Shown here piece after piece: positions 36,761 to 49,654 of a stretch of DNA of 62,000 nucleotides. Source of the DNA: Cristatella mucedo. Its lineage: Eukaryota > Bryozoa > Phylactolaemata > Cristatellidae. Both the position numbers and the translations under genes were made by a program. The notes under the pieces were generated by a model. The model saw only the letters and a list, made by a program, of their open reading frames with translations, searched no databases and was not told where the DNA came from. Within the stretch, counting starts at the first letter, position 1, and every line of letters begins with the position of its first letter. The stretch covers positions 1 to 62,000 of the forward strand of contig WPIO01000009.1 in NCBI GenBank assembly GCA_009760855.2, given 5' to 3'.

Positions 36761-38519
36761 ACTGGCACGCTGCTACTAGATGCTTTGCTCTGTGCCATTT
36801 AGCTTTGCTTCCTACTGCCTAGCGATTCCTTGTGTTCAGCCCATGCTTGCTTCGGAAGCACGCGGATGCAAGCGGCAAGCAGGGAGGCGCGTGGCTAGGG
36901 GAGAAGGGTTGTGTGACTTAAAGTGGTCATGTGCTGCTCAGCTGGACTTCTCGAGAACATTGCCACCAGTTCAGTGGTGCAGAACCATGTGGCGTGCCAG
37001 GCAGGCTTTGAGTGCACTATTGAAAACTCTCCGGCATAATAACCACTTGGTCCTTCTGGCTTTGTGGCATTACGGAGGAGATGCGTGGGTTATGTGGAGC
37101 TTACGGCATTGTGATGCAAGGTGATTCCATCTTACTAAATAAGGCAGAAGTTAGCAAGCTCACCTTGGTAGCTTGCAAACTGATAAGCAAGCAGTCGGGT
37201 GAGCGATATTGCCAATTCTTTATTCTGTCCTTTCTTCGAACGAGTAGGTCTGTAAATTCACGGTAGCAGCAGCGGAAGTTCGAATTCAGATGCACAGGAA
37301 AAGCCTGCTGCTGCCACCATTGTGCTGGCTGCCCACCACCACAGCACTGGATGTCCGAAGCTGTTGCTGCCGCTCTGACCACTGGATCCTTCTTTGCCCC
37401 GCAATGCAGCAGCTACATGCATGCTGGCTAGGTTCGCAAGCAGCTTGGGCAATTGTTTGTGCACCAAGTTTAAAGGCTTAGTCAGTGAATTGCTTTCCTG
37501 GTAGCTGATTGGGGCAAGGCCGACATTAAATACACTGGGGTCAGCACTCCGGTCAACCAGGCTTGCCGATCGACAGTCCCGGTGCAACTGCTACAGCAGG
37601 TGCAACTGCTGCAGAAGCCATGAAGAGCCATTCAGCCATTAGAGCCATTTTTTCAGGCTTTATCTGAAGGCATGGCAATGGGTGCCTGCAAGCAGGTCCT
37701 TGTTGGGTTGGCCCCCAATCTCGGATCATTTTACCCAGCGCCGTGTGGCACACGTGACATGCTAGCTGTCACTGCAGCATCCAACTATGACTGACCGCTC
37801 GGGTACAGCAGTGGCGACCGTGAAGTGAAACGGGAACATTGCATTAAACAATCAACTTTTTGCCGCAGTTCATTCTGGGTGAAAGTTCGGCAAGCGTAAG
37901 AGAGTCACGATGGTGATGCAATGTCTCGTTGCTGCACCTGCCATTGTGGCAGCAGGCATGCTTGCTTGCAGTCTCGAAATTTCATAAACGCCCCAACACT
38001 CCCCACCGAAGCCTGCGAGGGACACCCTACCCATAGGGGCTTGCACCATGTCGATCCCAGTCGGCCTGCAAATTATTCTCTGCTGCCGATGGTGGATGAA
38101 TGTTCCCTCGCAACACTTTGGTGCTGCCTAACTGCCTACATTGACATTTAGCTCTGGGCAATCAGCGTCTTAGCAGCTGCTGTTTCACTCTGCAACTACT
38201 GCCACTGATCCATTTTGACTTTTGTTTGGCATCTGCTTTAAGCTTGAACCGGATGGGCCTCGGAGTTGTGATTTGGCCGCTGTGAGCTTCGATCGCCTCG
38301 GTCTCCTCTTAGCAGCCCCCTGCCACCTGAGGTGGTGCATTGCCACTCGAGCAGGCAGAACTGCCGGCTTGCAGCTGCTCCTCCTGCTGCTTCACCCGAA
38401 GCCGGTCACCTCGCTGCTTCTCCAGCTGCTCCTCATTTGCCTGCACCGCTGCTCCAAGACAGCCGAAACTGCTCTGCACGTTTTCCTTGAGTGAATCCCA
38501 TCGCTTAGCCTTCCTTTGC
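36761..38519 (+). other. AFTPH intron, no certain feature
   Basis: Includes a copy of the dispersed repeat shared with 33664-33735 at 36996-37065. GCT/GCA-rich open frames at 37260-37380 and 37530-37660 lack splice pairs in a fitting phase. Confidence 0.3.
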
Positions 38520-38615
38520 ACCAAATGTAAAGTGCCTAGAAAGAGATTGAGTTGTCTGAGGGTGCTATACAAATGTACTATTACTGTTATTATTATTATT
38601 ATTATTATTAGATCT
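38520..38615 (+). mobile_element. L2 tail with (ATT)n
   Basis: aaatgtaaagtgcctag, aaagagattgagttgtct, gctatacaaatg, then (ATT)n. Only the 3' tail is present. Confidence 0.8.
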
Positions 38616-38769
38616 TGCCATTTATCGGGCTGGTCACTCATCCACTCCCCCTCCCGTTCGATCGCAGGTGGACAAGCTCCGAATAGGCATCTCACATCCA
38701 AGCTAGTCATTCAAGTAGGCATCAATCCAAGTAGGCATCTCACATAGTATATAAATATAATGATGTAAC

Positions 38770-38896
38770 TCATTTTGTATAGCACCCTAAGAGAGCTTAA
38801 TCTCTATTCAGGTGCTATGCCACGGGGCTCGAGCCCACGACCTCGGACAGACCTTGGTCGGGTGAGTCCTTAACCACTGGGCCAAGCCAGCTCTTG
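38770..38896 (-). mobile_element. SINE family 2
   Basis: Tail ttgtatagcaccctaagag, B box complement gggctcgagccc, head taaccactgggccaagcca. The perfect hairpin at 38906-38961 follows 10 bases beyond its head. Confidence 0.85.
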
Positions 38897-38905
38897 CCTG
38901 TCTCC

Positions 38906-38961
38906 AGAACTCGGTGCCCTCCCCCTTCTCCTCCAGGAAGAGGGGGAGGGCACCGAGTTCT
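38906..38961. repeat. Perfect inverted repeat: 21-bp arms, 14-nt loop
   Basis: Arms 38906-38926 and 38941-38961 are exact reverse complements (core actcggtgccctccccc / ggggagggcaccgagt). The loop is tctcctccaggaag. See findings. Confidence 0.93.
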
Positions 38962-39548
38962 CCCATCTCGGTATTGAAACGTGCTTCTAGCTGAACAAGA
39001 ACTGAACTGAAGAACTGAATGACCACCGGTCTGGGGGCTGGGTCAGCCGTAATGGGCTCTTATCAGCCGAAAGAGATCTGTGTTGATACAAGCAAGGCTG
39101 GAGGGCAACCCGGCGTCTCGGTTGGCTAGCTATCCCTGCTCGCATGTCGCTCATCGCTGCATGGCGGCTTGGTGGTGGGTATCTGTCCAGTTATTCGGAG
39201 AGACTTGATGCCCAGATGCCCTCTCGAAGCAGCAGCATGTGCGGCAGCAGCTTAGATGGCCTGCAGCCTCGGAATGAGGACCGATCGAGCTTTCGGCGAT
39301 GCCAAGCTAGCTGCTTTGCCAAGTCACTTTGATATCGTCTGCCTTCACCTGGCTGTGATGTACTGCTATGCGATCATGTTGCTGCTGCATCTGCCAATGC
39401 TGCTGCCGCAGGTGATGGCCCACTGTGTACTTGTACCGGTTGCATGACTACTCGAACCTCACGTGACTTCGATTATCATGCCCCGACCCGATGCCGATTC
39501 CCCGGGTTTGTCTTACTGTGTGTGCAAAGTACCTCTTGCCATTTTTAG

Positions 39549-39618
39549 GTATCGGTCTCGTCGCTCCACTCCGACTGGATGTTTGTTGCCCCGGTTGCTC
39601 CCGGTGCTGCCGATGCAG
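39549..39618 (+). CDS. AFTPH: AFTPH exon with a D-W segment, phase 0 to 1
   Basis: The acceptor is tacctcttgccatttttag and the donor gatgcag|gtgagt, both strong. Seventy nt read VSVSSLHSDWMFVAPVAPG and end with one base of the next codon. The start phase matches the phase-0 exons upstream and the end phase matches the next exon. SDWMF resembles the acidic-tryptophan motifs of the giant exon and sits where vertebrate aftiphilin has an F-D-W-S segment. Confidence 0.55.
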
Positions 39619-39660
39619 GTGAGTTGCGTGTTCGTGCATGAGTGAGATAGAGAGTGATTG

Positions 39661-40136
<476 letters not shown>

Positions 40137-40297
40137 CCTACTACCAGCCTCTGCCATGTGCCGGCCTTCGTGCCTGCACTCTAACCGCTGCTCAGTAAAG
40201 CCTCTCAGCTGCTCCAGCCTGCCATCGAACGACTCCTAATTGGCCCGTGCAAGCAGTACGGCTACTCAGCTCTGTTAATCGCTGTTGTACTAACTAG

Positions 40298-40399
40298 GTT
40301 CATCTGCAATTCCTACCGTGCCTTTTGACTTGGACTTCCTGGAAAGCATGCCGAGCAGCGTGTCGGCATCCAAGCGGTCAGCAAGAGCTGCCGATCGAG
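40298..40399 (+). CDS. AFTPH: AFTPH exon with a DLDFLE segment, phase 1 to 1
   Basis: The acceptor has a consensus-like branch site (gtactaactag) and the donor is gag|gtgggc. The 102-nt exon reads SSAIPTVPFDLDFLESMPS and then a basic tail (SASKRSARAADR). P-F-D-L-D-F-L-E corresponds well to the L-N-L-D-F-F-G segment of aftiphilin followed by a serine run. Both ends are phase 1, joining cleanly to 39618 and 51006. Confidence 0.58.
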
Positions 40400-41690
40400 G
40401 TGGGCTTTTGAGGCGGAGCCACGCATCGTGCCAATTAGAGCTGTATCGTTTGGGGCTGAGCTTTTGTTTTGTTTTTGTTGACACTCTTTCCTAGCAGCAC
40501 ACCTGCACACCACCTGCCGGTGCATAGTACAGCTTCGCTCGGGTGTGTTGTTCGTGAGGGAAGTTGGAGTGCAGCTCTCTCTGTTGCTCCATCCTGCCGC
40601 TGCTTCTGCCCTTGTTGGCTGGCGATCTTTGCAGCCTGCTCTCCGTGCTCTCGCCTAGGCTCCTAGCTATCCTGTTATTTTTGCATTCTTCCTCCCCCCC
40701 CCCCCAGCGTTTGTGGCTGCTTGGTGATGCCGATGATTGTGCTAGTGGCAGCTGCAGCTGCTGCCCGTGGTAGACTGAAGCGCCACGTGGGGACGGCTTC
40801 ATGGGACTGCTTCATGGGACTGCTTCATGGGACTGCATGACCGCATTGTTGGCTCTTGTCTATAGGCACTTGCAGCTAGACTATCAGCTAGATGTGCGGC
40901 GGCAGCAGCTCATAGCTCGCATCGGCTAAGCCTCTGTGTGCGTATGGGTAATTGCCTTGGTGCTGCCCGGGCAGCTTTTTTAAATCGCCTAACAGGACCG
41001 ACGACTGCTGACTTGTTAGCAGAGGCTGGCTTGCTCGAGCTTTTGGGCAGGGTAGCGCATGCGCTTGGTGCGCAGCCTGCAGGAGTGAGAGGCTGGCATA
41101 GTCGGTAGGTGCCTAAATATGTGGCCGGCTGCATGCCAGCATCTTGCTGCATGCCACAAGCACTTACCGCTCACGACTTGCTTGCCGTGGCTCAGCCTAC
41201 GCTGGTTGTCCGAGGAATCTGCTTTTGAGTTGAAAAGGTGGGACTTTTGAGCTTGCATAGCTGGCAAAAGGAAGGCTCTTAAGTAGGGTATATCAGCGAT
41301 AACAACAATAATAATAATAGTGGCAGTTATTTTCCAGCACCCATAGGTAACTAGGTCTCACTCTATGCACTTTGTGAACGTAGAAAAGAAGTGTGTCAAC
41401 TGATTAGTGAATAATGGTTTAAGCTGTATTATCTTAAAACACCGATGGCAAAGCCATGCTCGTGTTATGATTGCATCTACGCCAGGGTGCAAAAAGTCCT
41501 TAAAGTATGACTGCTGCTGTTGTGGCTGTAAATTTGGTTGGGTAATAAGAGGGTTTTCTATGATGCACACTAAAGGTTTTCGAAGCACGGGAAAATATTT
41601 ATTGACTGCCCAAAAACAAATACATATGCTGCTGGTATGTATGCGTTTAGTGTGATGTCGTCCCAACACGATTTTTGTATGACCTCACTT
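40400..41690 (+). other. AFTPH intron with open frames of unknown status
   Basis: Strong acceptors at 40706 (after C12) and 40865 (ggctcttgtctatag). The latter opens an 80-codon frame to 41107 (MGNCLGAARAAFLNRL ... LLAEAGLLELLGR), phase 0, which does not fit the phase-1 chain here; no donor seen. Three 13-bp units (tgggactgcttca) lie at about 40803-40840. Confidence 0.25.
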
Positions 41691-41692
41691 GT

Positions 41693-41694
<2 letters not shown>

Positions 41695-41747
<53 letters not shown>

Positions 41748-41830
41748 CACTTGATAAAGCGCCCTCAGAGAACTCAATCTCTCTCTAGGCACTTTACATT
41801 TGCTGCAAAGGGAATGCATACAAGTCACAA
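41695..41830 (-). mobile_element. L2 tail with long (ATT)n
   Basis: About 16 ATT/AAT units (41697-41745), then the family tail (cttgataaagcgccctcag ... aggcactttacatttgctg). Confidence 0.85.
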
Positions 41831-42559
41831 GGTTCTGCATTGTCTGTAAATGTAACGACCCACAAGCAGAGTATTTGAGCTTTGAAATCCAACTGCTTGA
41901 CCAATAATAACTTGAGTAGAGTATTCTGCGACTCTGTGGGTTGTACAATACGTAGCCAATTGTGCTGCTTTCAAAAATAACATCTCAGCGAGTGTGTTGG
42001 GCTGTTCCTCAGGATTGGTCAAAGTTTGAAGCAAGCGATCTGGTGCATTCACAGATGCAGTTGTGCAGACCTTATTCGATATGATGCAACATAAGCACTG
42101 CAAAGGAGTCCTTTGGCATCGGGCTCGTGTGGCACTTGCATTTTGATCTTGCTGCTAGCCCACCCGCCAAAATGGTAGTGTGCATCTTTTGCTAATCTGC
42201 CCATCATTTGATGGGCAGCTGGTCGTGTACTCTGACCTGCTATGGAGCTGTGCAAGTTAAGCTAGCAAAGGGTAGTGGTGGCTGGCTCCGCACGGTCGCC
42301 AGCAGAGAGAGGCCAAGCCTTGGTGTCCCATCCTTGCAGCCACTGCCCGTGTGCTCTTGCTACCATGGGGGGCTGGTGGCTAGCCAAGGCAACGTGATTC
42401 CACTGAGCCTTGGCTCACGTTGATCTTTTCCTCGAAACGTCTTTACTCATCGTGAAGGATTGCAATGTTCTTCACTTGTGAGTTGTTACACTACCCTTCT
42501 TGAGCCATGGCCTGTTGTTCCATTCACCACCAAGTAGCGATAACTCCTCTACGGCCTCT

Positions 42560-42905
42560 ATATCAATGATAACAATAAAAAGAAAGCATTCATATATCTC
42601 CCCAAGAGAACTTGATCGCTTTCTAGGCACTGTACAACTGCTGGGAAATAAGTATGTCAGTTGGCTAGTAATAGCAAGCACAACACAATTAAGCATGCAT
42701 TCATAAGCATGCAATATGACAAAAAGAAAATGGAGGGACTTAAAAGGGAGTGACAGAAGCTTTAAGTCGATACACTGCTTTATGGTGAACCAGTACATAT
42801 CGGTGAGAACTGAGTTATTGTGGCAGATGTGACGTCGATGACAGACAAACTTAGCTGCTGAGTTTTGCACCAACTGTAAGCATTTTATTGTACAGGCAGG
42901 AAGAC
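42560..42905 (-). mobile_element. L2-like LINE 3' fragment
   Basis: On the - strand: VQNSAAKFVCHRRH, then IKQCIDLKLLSLPFKSLHFL, then the tail. Frame-broken and 5'-truncated. A perfect 10-bp palindrome with a 2-nt spacer (ctgcccatca / tgatgggcag) lies nearby at 42198-42219. Confidence 0.8.
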
Positions 42906-43299
42906 CTGCAAGTAGAATAGAACTTCACAAAAGATCTGTTTCTGGTTTTATTGGTTTCGTTCTTTGAAGAAATCAATCTGTAGATTGGAAAATCCAATAA
43001 GTCGTGTTTTCTAATTAACAAGGTAGTAAAGACCAGTTAATCTGGTGCCAAGGTGGTCTTGACTTGCTTTACATACCAAATCGCAGATACTTAGTGATCC
43101 TTGTTTCTCATGATCTCTACAGCAACTTGCTCATACCTGCAGATCACTATGTTTCTGGTGTTCTAATGGTCAGCCCAAGACTTCGATAGCAGTTTGAAAC
43201 AGGTTCTACAATACTTAGTGTGGCAGAAAAGCGGGTGTGTGGATTTCATTCTTACTGCCTCATCGATTTCGTGTGCCCTTTCAAGCCATGTGCCTAGTA

Positions 43300-43370
43300 A
43301 TAGTAGTAGTAGCAATAATCATAACAGCATGTATAGCACCCTAAAAAAAGTCAGTCGGATGCTGAGCAAG
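43300..43370 (-). mobile_element. L2/SINE tail remnant
   Basis: (TAG/AAT)n followed by atgtatagcaccctaaaaaa. Short and diverged. Confidence 0.45.
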
Positions 43371-43516
43371 GTTTAGCTGTATCCAAGGATAGGTAGAGCT
43401 GAGTGGTATGTGCCCCCTTGTTTTCACTATCTTTACTCATCCTCTGACCGATTTTAATTGCTAAACATAATCTTGGCTTTCATTTCAACTCCGAAGACCG
43501 AACCCTGTGGTCTCCC

Positions 43517-43517
<1 letters not shown>

Positions 43518-43552
<35 letters not shown>

Positions 43553-43960
43553 CACTTGATAAAGCGCCCTCAGATAACTCAATCTCTTTCTAGGTGCTTT
43601 ACATTTGCTGCAAAGGGAAATGCAATTGAATGGTGAGTAATATCATGCTTGATAAACAACATGAATAACATGGTTAGTGGTGAAGTGCACAGGGTCAGCA
43701 TGCAAATGTGATTAGTGGCAGCATGTATGTACGCGCTCCCCGGGTGGCGGACTGCTATTTACATGTACACTCAAGCGTCTCTCACTTAGGTAGGACTTAA
43801 TCCAGATTAGTTCTGTGCCAGTGATAGCACTGTGCCAATGATACAGAGACACGTGTCAAGAGGTGTTCCACAAGGATCTGATGGTCAATTTGGTTCAATG
43901 CTTCTGAGAGATCCAGGAGAATCAGTAGAGTGGCCTACGGTTGAACATGTACTGAAAAGA
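43518..43960 (-). mobile_element. L2-like LINE fragment(s), internally deleted
   Basis: 43518-43730 is the 3' tail region, parallel to 44805-45000. 43775-43945 is from the middle of the reverse transcriptase (complement encodes LLILLDLSEALNQIDHQIL). The C-terminal block between them is missing. Confidence 0.75.
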
Positions 43961-44804
43961 TGTTGTCAACCTTACGATTCCACCGGAAGTGCTCAATACA
44001 GTCGTTATAGCGTAATTTTTGGAAAAGAAGACGGCAGAACCAAAAATCTTACTTTTCAGTATGTTAATGGTGATTACTTTTCAGTATGTTAATGGTGATA
44101 CGACCGATTATTTTCAATGAATATCACAATTGTTTCAGAATCCGGGTGATACTGCTACAGCCAACGACTCATTTCACAAGTCTTTACATTTCGTCGGCAT
44201 ACCGAGGCACCACTTATTGTTTGCCACCGGGGTTTCCTACTAGTATGAATCAAGCCTTATGGTGTCGTTTTGGTTGAACCGGAGTTAGGAAAAATACGAC
44301 CGTGTTATATGTTGTATGATTTCATGATTGATTGGTCTTACCGACTAGTAATGTGCAGCTGTAATGTGTAATTTAGCACACCGTGGGTACGCTAAATGTG
44401 CTAAGTGTTTTTTTGCTCAGTCATTTCGCTTTCCTGGCGCTAGTCACAACCAGACAGGAAATGGACGCGATGCTGCCTAGTGAAAGACCATGTGACTATC
44501 TCACATTTCTCTCCTATAAGTATATATGCTTGTGCATAGAGAAAGGGGAGGGTGGGGGCCATGTACTTTGTGTATACCTGTCCTATCAGCTTAGGCATTG
44601 GTAGCATGCTGTGTCCGTTGCCCAGCCAATAGGTCAGGCAATTGCCAACAGGCTCTCCCTGAGGGTCAGCCTTATTATCATACGGAAGGTCTGGCTGTGC
44701 AGCAGCTGGCAGCTGTGACACTCTAGTGGCCGAAGCGCATCAGATTCTGCTTTTGCAAACGTGCTTGCCACGGCGTGCCTGCTGGATAGTGTCGTCAGCT
44801 CTAG
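43961..44804 (+). other. AFTPH intron, no feature
   Basis: A 24-bp direct repeat (gtatgttaatggtgat...) lies at 44057-44100. Nothing else recognised. Confidence 0.3.
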
Positions 44805-46349
44805 TAATAATAATAATAATAATGCACTTGATAAAGCGCCCTCAGAGAACTCAATCTCTCTCTAGGCGCTTTACATTTGCTGCAAAGGGAAATGCAATTG
44901 AATGGTGAGTAAAATCATGCTTGATGAACAAACAAAATGAATAACATGGTTAGGGGTGACATGCACAGGGTCAGCATGCAAATGTGGTTAGTGGCAGCAT
45001 GCACAGTATCAGCACGCATAAGCACATCAAGGACGAATCACAGGGACCCACTAAATGCTGTCCTAAATAGGTGTTTTTAAATTCTTTTTAAATGTGGTCA
45101 GGTCAGGGGATGTTCTGATGCAGATCGGGAGAGAGTTCCAGGCTTTGGGAGCATACGAACTAAATGCACGGTCTCCAAAGGATTTGAGGTTTGTACGAGG
45201 TATTTCTAGACTGTTGGATTCCGAAAAGCGGGTGGTACGATGCTTGGCCCGATGGGGGAGTATATCTGAGAGATAGGCTGGAGCCAAAGAATGAAGTGAC
45301 CTAAAAGTGAGTGACAAAACCTTGAAGTCAATCCGTTGCTTGACTGGTAGCCAGTGCAGGTTGGCTAGAAGTGGAGTAATGTGGCAACTGCGACGCTCAC
45401 GACAGACAAGTCTAGCTGCGGAGTTTTGCACCAGCTGCAATGCCTAATCGCACATGCTGGTAGGCCAGCGATCAGTGAGTTGCAGAAGTCGAGACGGGAT
45501 GTCACAAATGCATGGATAAACTTGGACGTAGTATCCTTATCTAAACAAGCCCGAATTTTAGCAATGTTATGAAACTGAACATAGGCAGACTTGACTGTGG
45601 AGCTGATATGGTCGTCTAACGAGAGGTCGCATTGGAATATGACACCTAGATTTCGAGCTGATTCAACTGGAGATATGCTGGCAGAGCCAATTTTGAGCCT
45701 CAGCTTTTCCAATTTCTGAATCACACTGGATTTGGTCATGACTAGTAAGCTAGTTTTATCATCGTTTAGTTTTTAGAAAATTTGCTGCCATCCACGTACG
45801 GATGTCATCAATACATGTAGCTAGTGAGTTAGAAGAATTCGAGGTGCTCGAAGGCTGGGAGAGATCAAACCAAAGGTACAACTGATTGTCATCCGCATAG
45901 AAGTGAAAGCCTAGATTGTTCTTGGCAATCACATCAGCAAGAGGGAGAGTATGAACCGTGAAAAGAACCGGACCTAGCACAGAGCCCTGAGGTACCTCAG
46001 ATGATCTTTGTCCATTCACGTCAATACTCTGGAGTCTCTCACTTAGATAGGACCTGAACCACTACAGAACAGTGCCAGTGATGCCCAGGCGAGATGAGAG
46101 GCGCTCTAGAAGAACTTTGTGATCGATGGTATCAAAAGCTGCCGAAAGATCGTGCAAAACAAGCAGAGACACTCTACCCATGTCTGCATTCCTAAGTAGG
46201 TCGTTGTAGACCCTAAGCAATGCTGACTCTGTGGAGTGATTAGCTCTAAAGCCAGACTGGAACTTACTCTCTCGAAGGTTCTCGAAGTGTGCATTGTTTG
46301 CGGGACAAGCAGCATCAGAACATTGCTGCATTGCGGTTGCACAGTTCAC
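44805..46349 (-). mobile_element. L2-clade LINE, best-preserved copy, 5'-truncated pseudogene
   Basis: Read on the - strand, reverse-transcriptase blocks are in order: QSGFRANHSTESALL and the catalytic DLSAAFDTIDH (46349-46062); VPQGSVLGPVLF and the catalytic box YADD (46019-45759); ARNLGVIFQCDLSLDDH and VTSRLDFCNSLIAGLP (45739-45365); QNSAARLVCRERR, LHWLPVKQRIDFKV and SPDLTTFKKNLKT (45440-45063). Then comes a 3'UTR and a tail ending in (ATT)n at about 44805. Frameshifts and stops separate the blocks. The endonuclease part is absent. Both catalytic boxes survive, so it is fairly young. Confidence 0.92.
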
Positions 46350-47859
46350 GGGCTGTGTACTGTGTGTTTGGGAGGAGGGTCGTGGTCGGTGTCAGTCGGC
46401 ATTGTATTGCTTTCTCTGCCTGCGTGTTTGCCTCTGTCGTCGCGTGTGTCTAATCGCACAGAAGCATGGCTGTTAGACGTAGACCGACTGCATGCCCCTT
46501 TCAGGGGCGAGTCGTTCCGCTATTTGCTCATCGGGTCCTTGGGCTTGCTCTGGCTTTAGCTCTTAGCTCTGAGACCATGTTGCATCTTAACATGCATTCA
46601 CCAGCATTCTACATATACAGATGATGCTATGCATTGTCACTTCGTCTTGCTGCAAACGCAGTAACAAGCACGTGGTTGTGCTGTCGACCGTCCATTTGTT
46701 TTGCACAAACTATCAACGTACCTCGTCTGGAGCAAGGCTTCAGCAGTGCTGCAAATGCACGTTTAGTAAGACGAATGTTCACAAAAGCGATCCGAGTGCG
46801 GGCAGTACATCGGATACTGGCTAGCTTTTGGCCGTCGCCCGATCACTTGAATGTGTACCCATGTGCGAGCTCATATGGGCATGCGTGCAGGTGAGTGAGC
46901 GCACGTGTGTTCCTTTGTTCGCGCATGATGGATGCGTGTGCGTGAGCTTGAGCGTGTACACTCGATTAGTGAGCCGGTGCTAGCACACCGGCCACTGTAG
47001 CGTTCTACAACACTTTGCCCACCAGGTGAACTTTGTCTTTAGTGGTGCCATCACAAGTTTTTGTGGCAGACATGTGTAACTTTTCTTTGAATTGTAATAC
47101 AAATAAATATGATAATCATTATAACAATAGTAGAACATGTGTATTGCACGATGCGAGAACTAGATCTCTGTCGAGGTGCAGAATGCAAACTTCGGCAATT
47201 GTTCGTGCATCTCAGCCAGCGATGCCCAAACCGACATAGGGTTCGGCATGCTGCAGACTCACCACCCTAGCCGTTGCACGACCGAACAGGGTCGAGTGTT
47301 GGCTGTGGTGGTGAGAGGGGCAACACAGCTGGCCAGTCATCTGCCTAGCTCGGCTAGCCCTGCACTGCCTACCCGGACTAGGCCGCCAGCTTGAGCCGGT
47401 AAATAAGCTGTTCAACTTCCTCTTGTTGCCCGGCAGCCACGTGAAACTCATTGGCTTGGCACGTCGGAGCCAGCTTGTCACTTGGCCTTCATTAGTCACC
47501 GGCCGGTGCTCGTTGGTGATGGCCTGCTTGGTGGTGGTGGTGGTGGCATTTCGGGAAAGCATCCCTGTGCCTGAAAGCAGCCCTGGTTAAAAGCTCACGG
47601 CCAGCCGTGCTGCCCTGTGGCCTTTGGGAATGGCCTGTAGACTGCCTCCCTTCCCCCCTTTCCTCTCCCCCTCCTGCTCCCTTTTTCTGCCCTCCGATCG
47701 GGTCCCTGATGCTGCTGCTGCACGAGCTCTGGTGAGTGCAGGCCTCAGGGACCCAGTGGGCTGCTTGCTCATGCTGTGTGGGACGAGAGGGATGAGGTGG
47801 TGGTGGGTTAGGACCCAGTGTCTTTCATTCGCTGACCCATGGGGGTAGAGGGAGATGAC
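46350..47859 (+). other. AFTPH intron; tail remnant
   Basis: A degraded L2/SINE tail (agaactagatctctgtcgagg) lies at about 47150-47185. No gene recognised. Confidence 0.3.
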
Positions 47860-48180
47860 CTGCCAGGGCAGAGTGAGAGGGCGTGACAGAGCAGGGTGAG
47901 AGGGCATGCATGCATGGCAGAGTGTGAGGGTCAGCCAGGGCAGGGTGAGAGGGTGTGGCAGGGCAGGGTGAGAGGGCATGCATGGCAGAGTGTGAGGGTT
48001 AGCAAGGGCAAGGTGAGATGGTGTGACAGGGCAGTATGACAGGGTCAGCCAGGGCAGAGGGAGAGGGTGTGACAGGGCAGAGTGAGAGGTCGTGGCAGGG
48101 TATGGTGAGAGGGCTTGTGAGGGTGAGAGGACATGGTGTGCAGGGTGGGAGGGCTTGGCAGGGCAGGGTGAGAGTGAGAG
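47860..48180. repeat. Irregular minisatellite, unit about 20-24 bp
   Basis: Repeated blocks such as ggcagggcagggtgagaggg, with variants containing catgcatgg or gtgtgacag. G-rich on the + strand. No coding meaning seen. Confidence 0.85.
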
Positions 48181-49452
48181 CTTTGATCAGTTTCTTTGGG
48201 TCGACCTGGAGCCACAGCAGCTCCTTGAGCAGAGCTTGACCGGAGTTACCTAGATTGAAATCCTTCGTGGCAGCCATATTTTGCACCTGCTGTACTTCCT
48301 AATGGTGTTTTTCGGTAGCCCTGCCTGTACTGAGCTGCTGTAGTTTAGGCTGTCAGTCCAGAAACCGACTGCAATGGCTTGAACTGTAAGTACAGAGGAG
48401 CTGTAGCCGATGCTGCCGGTCTGAATGGACCTTCTCGAGAGCCACCAGAGAACGCCATAGTACCAAGGACTAACAACCGTATGACTTGGTTCGATGATGG
48501 ATCAGCTTGAGAGACACGAGATTTGAGTTTACGGCGTACAAATATGGATTTTAGTATTTGACCGAATGGTTGCGATTGACCTGCCAAGCTCCAGCCTTGC
48601 TCGGCAGTCGGAAGGCTAAGGAGCAGCAGTGAAGCAGTAGCATCAACCCATGCGCAGCCAGGCAGTGGCAGTTACTAGCACCGAGCCAGCTTGCTTGTTG
48701 CCACGCCCACTACCCGGCACCCTATACTCTCCAGCCGTCCAACGGGAAATGCCTTCTCTTTTTTAGTTGTACATCTTGCCTGTGCTTGGACAGCCACTAG
48801 AACAGTGGGGGTGCATTGCTTGCGACGAGCAGGACTACCCGATTCTCAGTTATTGATCCAAGGCGCTGACTGTCATTGGCCCCTGCTCTCCGCTGCAGTG
48901 GCCCTTCAGCCTTAGCTGGTCCGAGCGGCCGTCCCTGGCGGCACGTGACGATACTAGCTAGCTACTTCTGAGTCCGCTCTCGTTGCTGATTTTGCTCGTT
49001 TTGCCTTCTTTTCGTGGCAGCCACACGGCAGAAATCGTTAGTTCAGATCGGGGAGCCGGTGCATCGTAGTAGTGGCCACCTCCCCCTCCGGACCTCTTTG
49101 AGGCATCCATCTCCCGGTTCTTTCCCGCTGCCCTATCTCCAACGTGTAAACACTGAAGTAGCTGCAGCGGGAGTAATACCATGGGAGGCGAGGCCCCCCA
49201 GCCGCAGAAGCGTGGTGGGTAGCTGCTAAGCAGCCCGACGTGCTTTCTGGCTGCATAACTCGGTCGTCCAGGCTTACCGCTGAGAGCATGCTCACTGCCA
49301 GTCTTTATGTAAAGTGGCTGCGTGCCAATCAAGTGGGACCAAACCCCTTGCACAGTCACCACTGGTGCCACTGCTTCTGGCACCCACTGCCACCGACCGA
49401 CCCGGGGAACACCATAACCTGGCTCCCAGAGGCGATTTTTGGTGTGACACTT
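48181..49452 (+). other. AFTPH intron, no feature
   Basis: Open frames on both strands without domains. Nothing recognised. Confidence 0.25.
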
Positions 49453-49545
49453 GCATCCTTTATTGCCAACTGCAAGCGATGGCAATAGCCGCTATACAGA
49501 TAAGACTGTTAAATCAGCTTATATTTATTATTTATAATTATTATC
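49453..49545 (+). mobile_element. SINE family 1, 5'-truncated
   Basis: Body cctttattgccaactgcaagcg, then gctatacagataagactgtt and tatttatta. The head is missing. Confidence 0.75.
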
Positions 49546-49654
49546 CAGATGTGGTCGTCGCATTCGTCGTGCACTAGGCAGCAGGGGGAGGACGAGGCTA
49601 CTTACCGGCTGCTCACTGGTTGCCTGGTGGCAAGGCTGTCGACATTGTTACTCA

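Noticed and set aside
40866-41107. MGNCLGAARAAFLNRL... frame with a myristoylation-like start
   Set aside because: Good acceptor upstream, but the ATG is internal, the phase conflicts with the exon chain, no donor or domain; the opposite strand is equally open.
47860-48180. CRISPR-like array
   Set aside because: Units are contiguous and variable, with no regular spacers; it is a eukaryotic minisatellite.
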